Notes: generated by a model not told the origin, from the letters alone. A stretch of 64,000 nt of DNA from Ctenosaura bakeri (GCA_948474755.1 CAOLHI010001837.1:248001-312000); one strand, 5' to 3'. Positions 1 through 10,618 are shown, counted from the first letter of the stretch. A program made the numbers and translations.

Positions 1-478
1 TATAGTAATTCTCTTTTATTCTTATTGATAATTTTTTTAAATGACGTTGTTTCCAAATTTTTCTCCATTCTTGTATATCTATATTTTGTGCTATCTCTTC
101 CTCCCACATTTTTCTAAGATAATCCTCTTCTTGTTCTTTTGCCAATATTTTATATATTTCACTTGTAATACCTTTAATATTTCATTTTCTTGCATATTTT
201 CTCTTTGAATAATAATTTGTTCAAATTTAGTATATTTAGTATATTCTTTAAAATCTTTAACATATCTTTTCATGCTCTTTGTCCATTGCTCTAATTGTAT
301 ATAATTTAACCAAGATATTTTAGTTCCCTGCAATCTCTTTCATTCTATCTTTGTTTATCATTATTTTCATCCAATCTTTTAATCTATATAATTTTTGTTT
401 TTTTATTTCTTTCTCTATTATTTCTCTTACGTTTATTGGAAATTTTTCCATCATTACTATCGGAGTAATTTCTAACCC
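1..478 (-). mobile_element. L1-like LINE ORF2 fragment
   Basis: Read on the minus strand, this stretch gives a long lysine- and isoleucine-rich reading frame with a break near position 333. Upstream of the break it reads through segments such as KFPINVREIIEKEIKKQKLY, and downstream through ISWLNYIQLEQW. The lysine-rich composition, the AT bias and the helical spacing resemble the C-terminal third of squamate L1 ORF2 proteins. The copy is broken by a frameshift and a stop and runs off the left window edge, so it is not active. It lies inside a DNAJC1 intron in the antisense orientation. The family call is by resemblance only; another lysine-rich LINE is possible. Confidence 0.5.
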
Positions 479-486
479 TTTCAGAA

Positions 487-830
487 ATGGCTTGGTTTCT
501 TCTCTGCCTCCACACTAGGCCACTGAGAAGACAACCCTCCTTCCAGGTAACCACCTTTGGTTGACTGAAGGCTCTGACTTAAAGTTCTCTCTAAGAATCT
601 CACTGAAGGAAGCTAGAATCCAATTCACACTCCCTGTATATATGCCTTCTTCTGTTTTACCCACAGCCCCTCCCTCTTACTAGGGCTGGGTTTTGCTCAG
701 ACAGAGCCAATCTGTTATTTCACTGCCTGTTACTAGGACTGCTCTGCTAGCCACACTCCCAGGCTCTGTCACACCCACCTCTATTGTTAGTGGCAAATCT
801 GTCCCACTAGGCTTAGCCTACAAAGTTATG
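487..830 (-). repeat. LTR-like dispersed repeat, copy 1
   Basis: On the minus strand this block shares short ordered motifs with 62530-62840: a GGGAGGGGCTG stretch, CTTCAGTGAG, CTTCAGTCA, and a CCTAGTG...GAGGCAGAG end. It also holds a TATATATAC box followed within about 40 bp by a purine-rich stretch, as in the U3/R part of an LTR. I could not see matching target-site duplications. It abuts the L1-like fragment, and the two may be one composite or two insertions. Confidence 0.4.
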
Positions 831-2296
831 ACAATGCGTTCTTTCTCTCTCCCATTATGACTGGGAACTGACACTTCCTTGTGTTGGCAATCAGTTTGGG
901 GATGAATTTGCAGTGAATGTTAAAACCTCTCCACAGCAGCAATCAGTGTCTTATTTTAAAAGGACAGTGGAGAATGCAGTGCTTCTCCATAGCACTGGGA
1001 AATTCTAGTGAAAACAGCTGTTCCCAGAACTAGTGGGTGGTGCTGAACTAGTGGGTGGTTTGGTATCTTTAGTGCTTGGTGATCACTCATTCCTGGGAAT
1101 GCAGAAGCCAGTGAAAGCTCAGTACAGATGTCACAAATACTATTAATTGTACTGCTGTCTTTTCTGGAAGCTAATACAGGTAGAAGGAGGCTTGTCTGCA
1201 TATATACACTCATTAAGTGGATAATACTGAACTCTGCCTTGAGTTATCACCAGTGCAAAGAAAAAGTACATCTGTTCCAGAATACCAAAAAGTAAATTAA
1301 AATACAGCCTGCCCTCCACCTTTGCCAGGGTTAGAGGTTCAGGACTCTCACAAAAGTGGGAAAATTGCAATGTGTGTGTTTGTGGGAAGGGAGATGAGGC
1401 ATGGTGGATAGAACTGGTACCCAGGATCCAAACCACATCAGGGAAAGGAGAGAGAAAGGGAGTGGGTTGGCATGGTAGCTCTATGCTTCCTTTCTCTCAC
1501 CCATCTCCCTCCTTGAATGTGGGGTGGCATTGTGAGAGGGTTTGTGGTGCTGAGAAATTGGGCTGTGAGCTGTCCTTAGCTGGCCAAGCAGCGGTTGGTG
1601 GAGGAGGAGGACCAGAGGTGGGTTTTTAAAGGGCTGCATAACCTGATGGGAGCTGCTGAGAGGGACAGTTCTCCTGGAAAAGAAATACAGATAAACTTGC
1701 AAATAATCAGGTCCATGAAAGTCAAACCCACAAATGTGGAGGGTAGGCTGTAACTACAGGGTGCAGTTAATAAAGCAGTTGCAGTGCATCTGCCTTCCGT
1801 TTCAGTGGAAAGATGGCAGTTTTCATTTCAGATAAATGGAGACTGTACAACATATTAACAAAGGAACTAGACTATAACAGAAGATATTTTTAATTAACCT
1901 AAATGTAGCTATTTCTGGATTGCCGAAACCAAGTAGGACTACTATAGAAACTAGAAGTAAAAATACAAATGTAAATCCACTGAATTAGATTCAGATTTAC
2001 TCATAGGTTGCAATAAATGTGCCTTTTTTCATTCATGATTAATATCTATGCGCCTATTTTAAATAACTCTAATGTAATGTATTGGGTCCAATCAACTCCA
2101 GAATTCAGATCTATTATTTTTCAAGGGGTAATTCAAATATTTTGCATCTGAGGATAGTAACAGCTGTATAATAATATTGGCGCATTAGCATAGGATACCT
2201 ACCAAATATAATTTGGCAAGTTGCTTCCTGCCCTCTACCCTCTCTCTTCCATTTAACACATTATAAATGAAACTGAACATTATGTTCTTTTGTTAG
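831..2296 (+). other. DNAJC1: DNAJC1 intron, unique part
   Basis: This is the 3' end of the intron ahead of the penultimate DNAJC1 exon. Short open frames here (956-1702) have no recognisable protein similarity and lack the features of exons. There is a small tandem copy of a GAACTAGTGGGTGGT unit near 1028-1061. The polypyrimidine-rich acceptor ending in TTGTTAG is at 2285-2296. I see no mobile element that I can name. Confidence 0.55.
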
Positions 2297-2793
2297 GTAT
2301 TGTTAGGCTCTCAGAGCTGAAAATGTTGGCGCAGAACTCAAGATCCAGCAAAGCCAATGTTAACTTATCAGATCATATAATCACTCAGCGGGATAAAGAG
2401 GAGGAAGAGGACGATGAAGATGATGCAGCAACAAAATATAGTTGTGACTTACAACCAATAGATGTAGCAACAGTTAACCAACAAGAAACAGTGTTGACTG
2501 AAACCAGACACCGCAAGCGGAAAATAGTTTCAAAGGCCCCAGAAACTACACTCCCTGCTGCAAAAGAGACAACAGAAGACAAATGTAGAGGGAGGCGCCA
2601 GAAGGACTTTGATAGTGCAGAACAAGAGGAGTATAGTGATGATGAGAGCAAGAAAAAAGAAAGACATCGCAGCTCAGAAGACTTGTGGAGTCAGAATCAG
2701 CAGAAGCTTCTGGAAGTAGCCTTACAGCAGTTTCCAAAGGGAACGGCAGAACGCTGGGATAAGATTGCAAAATATGTTCCGGGGAAAAGTAAG
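2297..2793 (+). CDS. DNAJC1: DNAJC1 penultimate coding exon
   Basis: This exon encodes the C-terminal region of the ER-membrane DnaJ co-chaperone DNAJC1 (ERdj1/MTJ1), which binds the Hsp70 BiP through its lumenal J domain and exposes SANT domains on the cytosolic side. The exon starts after TTGTTAG with a phase-1 join (GT completes a glycine codon) and reads VRLSELKMLAQNSR, close to my recollection of the human protein. It then has an acidic run (EEEEDDEDD), basic clusters (RHRKRK, RGRRQKDFD) and the start of the second SANT domain (LWSQNQQKLLEVALQQFPKG, then RWDKIAKYVPGKSK). The donor is AAG|GTAATG at phase 0. The remainder of the SANT domain is in the next exon. The J domain and first SANT domain lie outside the window. 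Confidence 0.95.
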
Positions 2794-2893
2794 GTAATGT
2801 CATTTTTTTTGTAAAGTACAATAGTGTTTAGATACAAGGCACAAGCTTAATTCTGCTGCTAACAAATGACCTTTTACAATATTGCTCCTTCCT

Positions 2894-3069
2894 GTTGTTG
2901 TATTGTGTGCTTTTACATCATTACTGACCTACGGTGACCCAGGGACAAACAGGGTTTTCTATGGGCTGAGGTTGTGTGATGCACCCAGGGTCACCCAGTA
3001 GGTTTCCATGGCCAGGTGAGGAATCCAGGATCATAGTCCAACACTCAAACCACTATACCACTCTGGCTC
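2894..3069 (-). mobile_element. tRNA-derived SINE
   Basis: The minus strand starts with GAGCCAGAGTGGTATAGTGG, continues through a box-B-like segment and a 'GGGTGACCCTGGGTGCATCACAC'-type core (read here in pieces), and ends in a tail with CAACAACAG. The same architecture recurs at 31251, 32446, 36453 and 63322 in this window. The head resembles a tRNA with A and B boxes for RNA polymerase III. The copy is diverged and inserted antisense to DNAJC1. Confidence 0.8.
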
Positions 3070-3451
3070 TCTGCTGTACTGAAAATGTTCAGGTGCCATG
3101 AAGGTATGAATCCAGGAAGCCCCGGCAATGGATTGTCATGGGATTTACCCATAAACGGGTTCTAAAATGGGTCGTTTTTGCAAGAGGAGCTGGAGCTGGA
3201 GTGCTTCAACAGCAGGGTGCTGCTTCCTTGATAGTGCCAATTCAATCTGAGGAGGGGGAAGCTCATTTTGGCTTCTAGCATATGCCACTGATAACCAGGT
3301 ACAGAATATGCCTACCCTTTCTTGCATCAAAGTTCCTTCCTGCTTTCAAAGCTGAGGCTTTCTGAGCTTTGGCTTTGTTCTGTGTAGCATTGTCTCCTAA
3401 ATAGTGTAGTGAAGGCTGCAACTGTTGCTTGTATTAGATGGGTAGTGGTCA

Positions 3452-3545
3452 TAGTGTGGCCCTCCCAGTGTTGGCCTGCAGTTTACAGCATTCCTCATCA
3501 TTGGCTCTGTGGATTGTAGTCCAGCATATCTGGAGGGCAGTGCTT
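3452..3545. mobile_element. palindromic MITE-like element
   Basis: The segment starts with GGCCCTCCCAGTGTTGG and ends with the near inverse, CCAGCATATCTGGAGGGC, with TGTAGTCCAGCA and TGGCCTGCAGTTTACAGCA forming inner arms. It is therefore an imperfect palindrome of about 90 bp, typical of short non-autonomous DNA transposons. A similar core (GTTGGACTGCAATTCCCAAC) recurs at 10619. I could not define target duplications. Confidence 0.5.
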
Positions 3546-3585
3546 ATGCTCACCCCAGTTTTAGACTAGGGGAAAAAAACAGGAG

Positions 3586-4251
3586 CTGTTTTGGTCCATT
3601 TTAGATATTTCAAAATTCATACATATAGTAGCTTTATTAGGACCAATTGTCAAGGCCAGAGACCTGGGCAGCAAGCCAGCCCAGAAAGGGAGTGGGAGAG
3701 ATAGCAAAGTCCCACCAGGAGGAGTCAAAGCAAGCAATTGCTCATAGGCAGTCCAATTACCTAAGCCAGAGCGACAAGCGAAAGCCATAGTCAGAGTTCA
3801 AAATCCAGGGGTCTGGAGCTATGAGATCAACCCAAGGTATCAGGAGCCAGGTGCAGGAAGCAAGGAACAGGCAAGGAGAGAACTTGTAGAAAGTTTGCCA
3901 CAAGCAAAGGAAGACTTCCAGGCAGGCAGTTATATAGCTCAGGCACAGGTGTGGCCAGCCACTGCTTCTTGAACTTAATCAAGGAAGCTTCCCTTTGCTC
4001 AGCTCTCTTGAGTCTCTGCCTTTTTTGTGGGCTGATTGACACAGGCTCCAAGGCATCTTTAGAATCAGATCCCTGTTGCCCTAAAGGAGCAGGCAGAGGG
4101 ACGTCTGAGCCTGCTTGGTCCATGGCAGCAGGGGGAGCTCTTGAGCTGCAGGACTCATCTCCAGCCAGAGCAACAAAGGACGAACAGCTGCTGCTCGTCA
4201 TCAACAGCTCTGTCCGGGACTTCAGTTAATACACCAGTCAAAATAATGACA
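3586..4251 (-). mobile_element. solo LTR, Gypsy-type
   Basis: On the minus strand the element starts TGTCATTATT and ends near AAAACAG, and is bracketed by the 5-bp duplication AGGAG (3581-3585 and 4252-4256). It contains a TATA-like box (TATATAAC, about 3931-3946 region) and an AATAAA signal (3633-3638) downstream of it, in the right order for an LTR with U3, R and U5. There is no internal coding region, so this is a solo LTR left by recombination. The 125-codon open frame at 3827-4204 lies within U3 and resembles no protein I know. Confidence 0.72.
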
Positions 4252-4316
4252 AGGAGATGTAATCACTGGAATAATTGCTGCATTTTGCAAACTTGCTGTA
4301 CTTTAATTTCATAAGC

Positions 4317-4338
4317 GTGTGTGTGTGTGTGTGTGTGT
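4317..4338. repeat. (GT)n microsatellite
   Basis: A run of eleven GT units in the last DNAJC1 intron, followed by TACACGCGC. Confidence 0.95.
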
Positions 4339-4526
4339 ACACGCGCAAGTACACAGTGAAAACAAGTAATGCAACCCTTTAGGGCAGCCCCCATGTAGAT
4401 TTCTAAATATTCTTTCCCTTTGGTTTGTGGGTTTTTGACAAAAATAAAAATATCCACCAGTCTTTCTAACACTCAGATTTCTTATCTTTCCCCATCATTG
4501 CCCTCCTTCCTTGTGTCTCTTTGCAG

Positions 4527-4595
4527 GAAGAATGTATAGCCAGATACAAGTTGCTGGTTGAACTTGTACAGAAGAAGAAAATGGCAAAAATCTGA
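4527..4595 (+). CDS. DNAJC1: DNAJC1 last coding exon
   Basis: The exon follows TCTCTTTGCAG and encodes 22 residues and a TGA stop: EECIARYKLLVELVQKKK then MAKI. It joins in phase 0 to the preceding exon (KSK|EECIARYK) and completes the third helix of the second SANT domain, followed by the short lysine-rich C-terminus typical of DNAJC1. Length and ending fit the vertebrate family. No damage is seen. Confidence 0.95.
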   Translation, partial: EECIARYKLLVELVQKKKMAKI

Positions 4596-4706
4596 ATTGC
4601 TGAAGAATGGGATATTTTAAACATATGCCATAACTTGTATTTTTGTACCTCAGTATTTCAGTATGTCATGTGCCTTAGTAAATAAAAAAAATTATGCCTT
4701 CCTTTA
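4596..4706 (+). other. DNAJC1: DNAJC1 3' UTR and poly(A) signal
   Basis: The stop codon is followed by a short AT-rich 3' UTR. A canonical AATAAA at 4681-4686 is followed by a GT-rich stretch (TTTTGTTGTAGTGG) at about 4711-4724, the normal layout for cleavage and polyadenylation. The cleavage position, about 4700, is inferred. Confidence 0.75.
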
Positions 4707-5392
4707 TATTTTGTTGTAGTGGCAACACTCACTCTGCTCATGAGGTATATATGTACAAGCCACCACTGAAATGGAAACTAATGGGAAAAGTTGTCCATCA
4801 GAGGCCAGTTCTTTCATTTTGCATCTGAGATGGCTTGTTCATTTTGGATGGTAGCACCTAGTTTTCGCAATGGCAGGATAATAATTAGACATTTAAATAT
4901 TTATTAAACAAAAATATACCAAGATTTCATAGTAACCATGTTTATAATGTGGTTAGTAACTAAACACATTTAGGCTGGGCTTTAGAAATGTTTCAGTTTA
5001 AGTCTTTATGCACTTCCTTAAAGTATGATAGCTGAGGCTCTCATACAAAAAAATACTTTGGGCTGTAAATGAAAAAATTTAATTTTAAGAATATGAAAAA
5101 TCTGCTGGCAAGAGAAGCTCATTCCCCAGTTGGACCAAGACATTGACTCAAATACACACTTGTTTTAAAAAAAACAAATGCAGATCAGTTCAAAGACCAG
5201 AATTTCAACTGTTCCTCCCTGAACCAAAGTGTGAGCAGGAGTGGGAGCCTTCTTGTTGTGGAGAGTAGTGTTTCTTTACAGGTAAAGGGTGTGCCTGCAG
5301 CAGGGTGGAGAAGGGGAAAGTAGAAAGTACTGGTGCTCTTAAACACCCCCTTCATCCACAAGCCATAAAAGGCATGTCTTTGGAAAGTGAGG

Positions 5393-5715
5393 ATCTAGCC
5401 CGGGGCTTTCCAAACAGTGTGCTGTGACATGTTAGTGTGTCGCCTGAAGTGTGTAGGTGTGTCACCTACAATATTGGAAATGTATGTTGTTATTTATAAA
5501 CCATATATTTTTAAAAATACATGAAAGGTTTTCATGAGGTATGTTGTGTCCCCATACATTTTGTTATTACAATTTATGTATGTGTCTGCATCTCTTATCA
5601 GGGGTTAGTTTAACCTCCAGTTTGCTATTACAACTGAACTACGGTGTCGCGAAATGATGCATGTCTAAAAAAGCGTGTCATCAACATGAAAAGTTTGGAA
5701 AGCTCTGATCTAGCC
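5393..5715. mobile_element. non-autonomous hAT element (MITE)
   Basis: The element at 5401-5707 (307 bp) has terminal inverted repeats of about 15 bp, CGGGGCTTTCCAAAC at the left and GTTTGGAAAGCTCTG at the right, differing at two positions. It is flanked by a perfect 8-bp direct duplication, ATCTAGCC, at 5393-5400 and 5708-5715, which is the hAT superfamily signature. It has no transposase frame and so was mobilised in trans. The intact duplication shows a single insertion. Confidence 0.9.
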
Positions 5716-6548
5716 CATCGCTTGGAACTGTTATGTTTGGTTGAAAAGAAGCCTCAACTAAAGATGAAACATTAGGGATCACTTATCACCAGAACATCTG
5801 GAGGTAAGAATGGACTGCTTAGTCTTATGTCATCAGTAAGGGAGATAGGACTTTAGGCAAGCTTTTGTGAACCATATGTCTGTTCTACATGCAATAAATG
5901 CCACTCTAAGTGCTCTATACAGCTGTAAGATGTAAGGTCAGAGGAGTAGGAAAATCTAAAGGAAAGAAAGAGGCAGTTACAGTAAATGAGCTAGCCTCAC
6001 ACTGCTTCAGAACAGTGAACAATAGAAACTGAAGTTCTTGTTGTCTTTGTACTGATAAACATGGACTTGAAAGTGTAAATTTGCCTCAGAAATTCAGATC
6101 CTATGGGCATCTGTGGGTGATTCAATTGTCCCTCATCATAGAGGAAGCAGTGGTGTTCTGCATGTCTGAACTCAAGCTTGTCTTGAAATGCCCATTACTA
6201 AGTTCACCATTCTTACCTAGCTAGTGAACTGAAGCTACATTTTGGGTTTTAGTATTCCACAATAGTGCATTTCTATAATTTAGGTAAAATGATAAAACAT
6301 TCAAGGACAAAACTGTTTTTAATAGCATTAATACTTACTAACACAACAGAAGAGTTTCCCTCCCCTCCATTCAGCCATCCTGGAAGTGAAGATCTATCCA
6401 AATCCTGAAGAGTTCCAGAGAAATGAGAACATGGGATTTAGCTCTACACACAAACTGAACGTACTTTACTCCAGCTCATACTGAATAGACATTTATTACT
6501 ACCTGAAAGAAGAACTGCCCTTTGGATGGCAACTATAGAAAAACTACA

Positions 6549-6772
6549 GAAAAAAGAGATTCCACCTAGACATCAGGAAGAACTTCCTGACAGTCAGAGC
6601 TGTTCAGCAGTGGAATATGCTGCCTCGGAGTGTGATGGAGTCTCTTTCTTTGGAGGTTTTTAAGCAGAGGCTGGATGGCCATCTGTTGGCAGTGCTTTGA
6701 TATGGATTCCTGCATGTCAGGAAGTTGGACTGGATGGCCCCTGTGGTCTCTTCCAGCTCTATGATTCTATGG
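6549..6772 (+). mobile_element. CR1 LINE 3' end
   Basis: This shows the well-known CR1 tail: a CTTCCTGACAGTCAGAGCTG segment, then GGAGGTTTTTAAGCAGAGGC, GGATGGCCATCTGTTGG, TTGGACTGGATGGCCC, and the terminal ATGATTCTATGG octamer-like repeat. It is 5'-truncated, as nearly all CR1 copies are. The same tail occurs at 14174 and 62042. Confidence 0.92.
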
Positions 6773-7851
6773 TTTTTTGGAGGGAACTTTTAGTAGAGTA
6801 GGCCCCACTATAACCACGTGACCAGTACCTACTGTTTCACTTATCAGCAATCTGCTCCAAGTGGAGTGAGTCATCCTCCAAGCCCACAACTGCCACATGC
6901 AGCAACCAGCCCGGGGGCTAGACGCCTCACCCACTTCCTTCCAGTCACATACAAAAACAGAGAGAGAGAGAGAGATGTACCCCCTTCCACCTACACTGAC
7001 CTGGCCACTCAGCTCCATCTTATGGAAAGTGTGACATCAAGAGGAGCTGGCAGAGGGGAGCCAGAAGCAGCAATGGTGCAGTTTGAGCCAGAGGGGCAGA
7101 GCTGAAGGCAGGCCCAACCCAGCCTAGTGGAAGAAAGTGACAGAGATGTCTTGGATCAAACAAAAGCATGGGGGACAATCAAGTGAGCAGTGAGGGTGGG
7201 CAAAGGGTGGCATGCGGATCCTGGAATGGCTGCCCCTCATCCCTCTTCTCCCAATTGTTTGTCTTCAGCTGTGCCTCTTTGTTTGGCTTTTGCTTGACAA
7301 ATGCTGTTCCCTCCCCTTTGGCACATGGGATACGAGTCCCATATCATTTTTGAGGAAGCAGCTTTTGTATTTGCATTCATATTTCCCCAGGGAAACCCAG
7401 CAACTAAGATTTAGTCCCAACATACACCCAGAAAAGGGAGTAAAAACACGTATTCGTTAAATGTACAAAAATTTTCAATCAAATCCTTAAAAACCACAGA
7501 AGTAACACACATTGAGCACACACCTGATTGCCACTGAGGCTGATCAGCCATTTTCAATAACTTGATACCGGCCTCTAGGCGTTGGGCTTCTTCAAGTTTA
7601 TAGTGCTCACAGAAAGGCCTGTTTCATCACAGAAACATGTTGCATAGCAGTAAAAAAAAAAACAATCTAGTTTACCCCTTCACTGAACAACAAATACAAA
7701 AGGAGGAAACAAAACAAAGTCTTAATGTTTGGCAAAGAAAGATTAATTCATTGTTATTAGATCTAATAAACTAGGACCACTGTAGTACACATCTTTCCAA
7801 TCCCTTGGTAGCCAGTGTTTCAGACTGTATGGATAGAGAAGCACGGGGAAG

Positions 7852-7937
7852 CTGTGCTGGGCTTTGTGTGCCTTCCTCTGCCAGGAGAGGAGCATCTTCC
7901 TCTGCAGAGAGAGAAGGGCACACAAAGCCCAGCACAG
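7852..7937. repeat. 21-bp foldback
   Basis: Positions 7852-7872 and 7917-7937 are perfect reverse complements over 21 bp (CTGTGCTGGGCTTTGTGTGC core), separated by 44 bp. The transcript of either strand could form a long hairpin. It sits just left of a Tigger-like end, so it is probably part of a DNA element. Confidence 0.85.
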
Positions 7938-7951
7938 TTTGCACAGAACAC

Positions 7952-8048
7952 CACACACACAGCCCCCCCCCACAAGTTATCCGCATTTTTTGCCATCCAC
8001 GTTAAGTCCTGAAATGTATCCTCTGCAGTTAAGGGGGGCCTAACTGTA
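7952..8048. mobile_element. Tigger/pogo-like terminal segment
   Basis: Read on the minus strand from 8048, this begins TACAGTTAGGCCCCCCTTAA and goes on through GCAGAGGATACATTTCAGG, GTGGATGGCAAAAAATGCGG and ATAACTTGTGGG. This is the typical arrangement of a Tigger-type TcMar end (CAGT...GGCCC, then a GCGGAT-rich subterminal part). A possible left partner, AGTAGAGTAGGCCCCACTAT, is at 6791-6811, which would make an element of about 1.25 kb, but the match is weak. Confidence 0.45.
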
Positions 8049-8699
8049 TATTAAAGTGAACACGATCATTTCATTTGACTTCTTGTTTCTCAAATAATGA
8101 TTCCTTCTCTACCACCTCTGTGACTCACACAAATGGGTTATGCTGAGTCTGAACAACAAAGTTCAGAACTTGCTAGAGCTGTTAGAGTGTGCTTTGGCAG
8201 GAGCCCCAGCACTTATTGCTCACAGCTTTCCCCTCAGTTCTTTTTTGAGTTTGAGCAGCTAGGTTTGGAACCTCCATTAACTTTTGCTTATCTAAAGTGG
8301 TAGTGCTTGTTGCCTGTCATTTTTGTCTCATCATCATTTTCATCTCCTCATCCTGTTGTCTTCATCTTCCTTTTCCATTAAAAAAGTTTCCTCTTCCTTC
8401 ATTATTATTCCAATGGGCTGTAGTCTTCTAGGGCCTCTACTATCTTTTTAAAGCAGTATGACCAATGTGGCTCTAAAACCCCAGTGCTGGATGGCCACTC
8501 ACTGTTTTGTTTACGTCAAACCCACTTTGTGGGTAAGTGCTGCCATTGTCAGACCTTCACTGAACAGGAGTGGAGGTCCTCAGAGTTTCTTAGAGTCTTC
8601 TTTGCCTAATTGGCTCTGTTCTTCATTCGTCATCTTTTCTTCTGAAATGGATCCACTCTATTGCTGATGAAATCCTTTCAATAAGCTCAGTTCCTGCCT

Positions 8700-10000
8700 T
8701 AGATCAGGCTTTGGGTCTCACTTTCATCTTTGTGTCAGCAGATCAAGGGGAGCCCCCTTATTTTCAGGGAAGATTAGCAGGCATCAGACATAGGCATCCA
8801 AATATGGAAAACACCAAGGGCCATAAGGAAAAAAAAACCCTCTGTCAATGTTCTTCATTCATGAAAACTTTCTCTCATCTTACACATACTCTCCTCTTTG
8901 TCATTCTCAGAAATCAGATGACTCCTGTTATCTTTCATACTAGAGCTTTGCTTCCTTTTAGCGAAGCCCCTTTTGGCTTTCATCTCTGCCACTTGTCTCA
9001 AATCTCTCATCACCTCAGATGTTTCTGTATTGGTGCACTCTCTCTCTCTCTCTCTCTCTGCGAGTTTTCCATTGAGGTGGAGATCTTGTCTCTCTATCAA
9101 AAAAGAGCAACAGAAAGAGTTTCCACATCTTGGGCCCTGTAAGGCTTTTATTCAAGGTACTTCAACAGTCCCAAAACACAACAGCAGCGTTCACCCGATT
9201 CTTGATCACAGAGATTTGAATGCCTTCATCTTGATGAGGTTAGAGATGTTTGTATCCTCTGGCTTCTTTGAGTGGGTGGCTGAACATAAAGGATGTGTAC
9301 ATCTGTATTGTCATTCCTCCACAGCACTGGAGATTTCTTAGATATGGTCTGAGATACAACTATTTCAAATACTACATCCTCCCCTTAGCTTGGCCCCAGG
9401 GCTTATCCAAAATGCTTTGCTGTGGTCACAACATATCTCTGAATCAAGAGTACTGATGTGTTTTCATTCCTTGATGATTGGCTTCTTGTCTCCCACACTG
9501 TATCTCTTCTCCTGTATCCATTTGACAATCTCGTTGCTGATCAGTCTTGGTTCCACCACCAACCACACCAAGTCAGTGTTGGAACCTGTGGAAGACCTTA
9601 TTTTCATTGCAGCCCAGTTTAATCCCACATAGAGTGGCACTTACCTTCAAAGGACAGGATGGAAAAGTTAATCTCTTTGGTCCACACTAGGTTCTGCGGA
9701 CTGGTCGTGATCACTCATGACATTCCGGTTCTTTTGGATCGTCTAATATTAAGAAGGTATGTCACCCCCTTCGCTCATCTCAGAGGGTGTGACTAGCCTT
9801 TCAATTTTCTAGGACTACCCCTCCAAGTAAAGGCTACCGTACACTGGGAATTTCTGGCACAAAACCTATTAAGAGGAGTGCCCCTCAGCATTGTTCAGTT
9901 TATGTTAACAGATGCTTCCTGCCAAGAATGGAGAGCTCAAAGTCTCACTATTAACTGTAAGCTTTTTTTTATGCAAGCCCTCAAAAAAGTTTACCTATTT
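8700..10000 (+). pseudogene. decayed DIRS-like retrotransposon pol
   Basis: Three frames joined by frameshifts give pieces of a DIRS-type reverse transcriptase and RNase H: LYQKRATERV then GFYSRYF-like bases near 9140-9170, HPILDHRDLNAFIL (about 9190-9235), PPQHWRFLRY (about 9313-9345), TKSVLEPVEDLIF (about 9565-9605) and LTDASCQEW near 9900-9930. The order and wording (LDxRDLN, PQHxRFLR, KSVLEP, TDAS) are those of DIRS1-like elements. The catalytic palm is broken by stops and at least three frameshifts. No tyrosine recombinase or split repeat was recognised. Upstream bases 8400-8700 may be gag-like but are unclear. Nearby antisense and sense open frames are by-products of this remnant. Confidence 0.65.
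9038..9059. repeat. (CT)n microsatellite
   Basis: A CT run of about eleven units within the DIRS-like remnant. Confidence 0.9.
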
Positions 10001-10618
10001 CATGTTACATTAAGAACTCATAAGCTGCTCCCTCAACCTATATGAAGTCATTCTGCCAGAGTCATTTGAGCTTCAGCTGTCTTTCTTGTGGGAGTGCCCT
10101 TGTCTGACATTTATGGTGCTGCTACTTGGACTGAATTACACAGAGGCAGGAAGTGGTGTCTGGTCAGGCTATGCTCACATCAATTTTGTCTCCATATACT
10201 TCCCACCTTTCCATGAATATAAGTATGTGATCCCCCATTTCTGCCAAGTCAAAGACTGCAAAGAAGAGGTTGCTGTCTTGTACATGTGCTTTTTCAGGTG
10301 GTCCTCTATGAGCTCAAACAACATCAGCCTCCACTCAAGTGTTTCTTTCAAGCTTTTTGCTGTGGCTGATGGCAAGGAACTGAGAGGAAGGTTGGAGCAG
10401 CAGCCAAACATACACAGTACTGTGATTGGAGCTCCTGCCAAAACACATCTAGCACGTCTAGAAAGCTCTGAGAGTTGCTGTGGAGAACAACCCATTTATT
10501 GGCATTCATAGATGAACACTTGAAGAACCAGTTATAGGAATGCAACCCATTCTTCTTTGGATTATGAGCATTTACAGACCGTGCTATCAACATCTAGAAA
10601 GGGGCAGTGAACATGTAG

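Larger units (their letters stand above)
2794..4526 (+). other. DNAJC1: last DNAJC1 intron
   Basis: This 1.7-kb intron runs from a GTAATG donor to the acceptor TCTCTTTGCAG. It contains a minus-strand tRNA-derived SINE, a small palindromic MITE-like segment, a minus-strand Gypsy-type solo LTR and a GT microsatellite at 4317-4338. About 380 bp between the SINE and the MITE show nothing I recognise. Confidence 0.85.

Noticed and set aside
3827..4204. 125-codon minus-strand frame
   Set aside because: It lies within the U3/R part of a solo LTR and has no known domain; it is not a host gene.
6791..8048. a complete 1.25-kb Tigger element
   Set aside because: The right end is convincing but the left end matches only a few bases, and no transposase is seen; kept only as a terminal segment.
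10086..10511. 141-codon plus-strand frame
   Set aside because: It overlaps another long frame on the other strand and has no known motif; DIRS debris nearby gives enough explanation.
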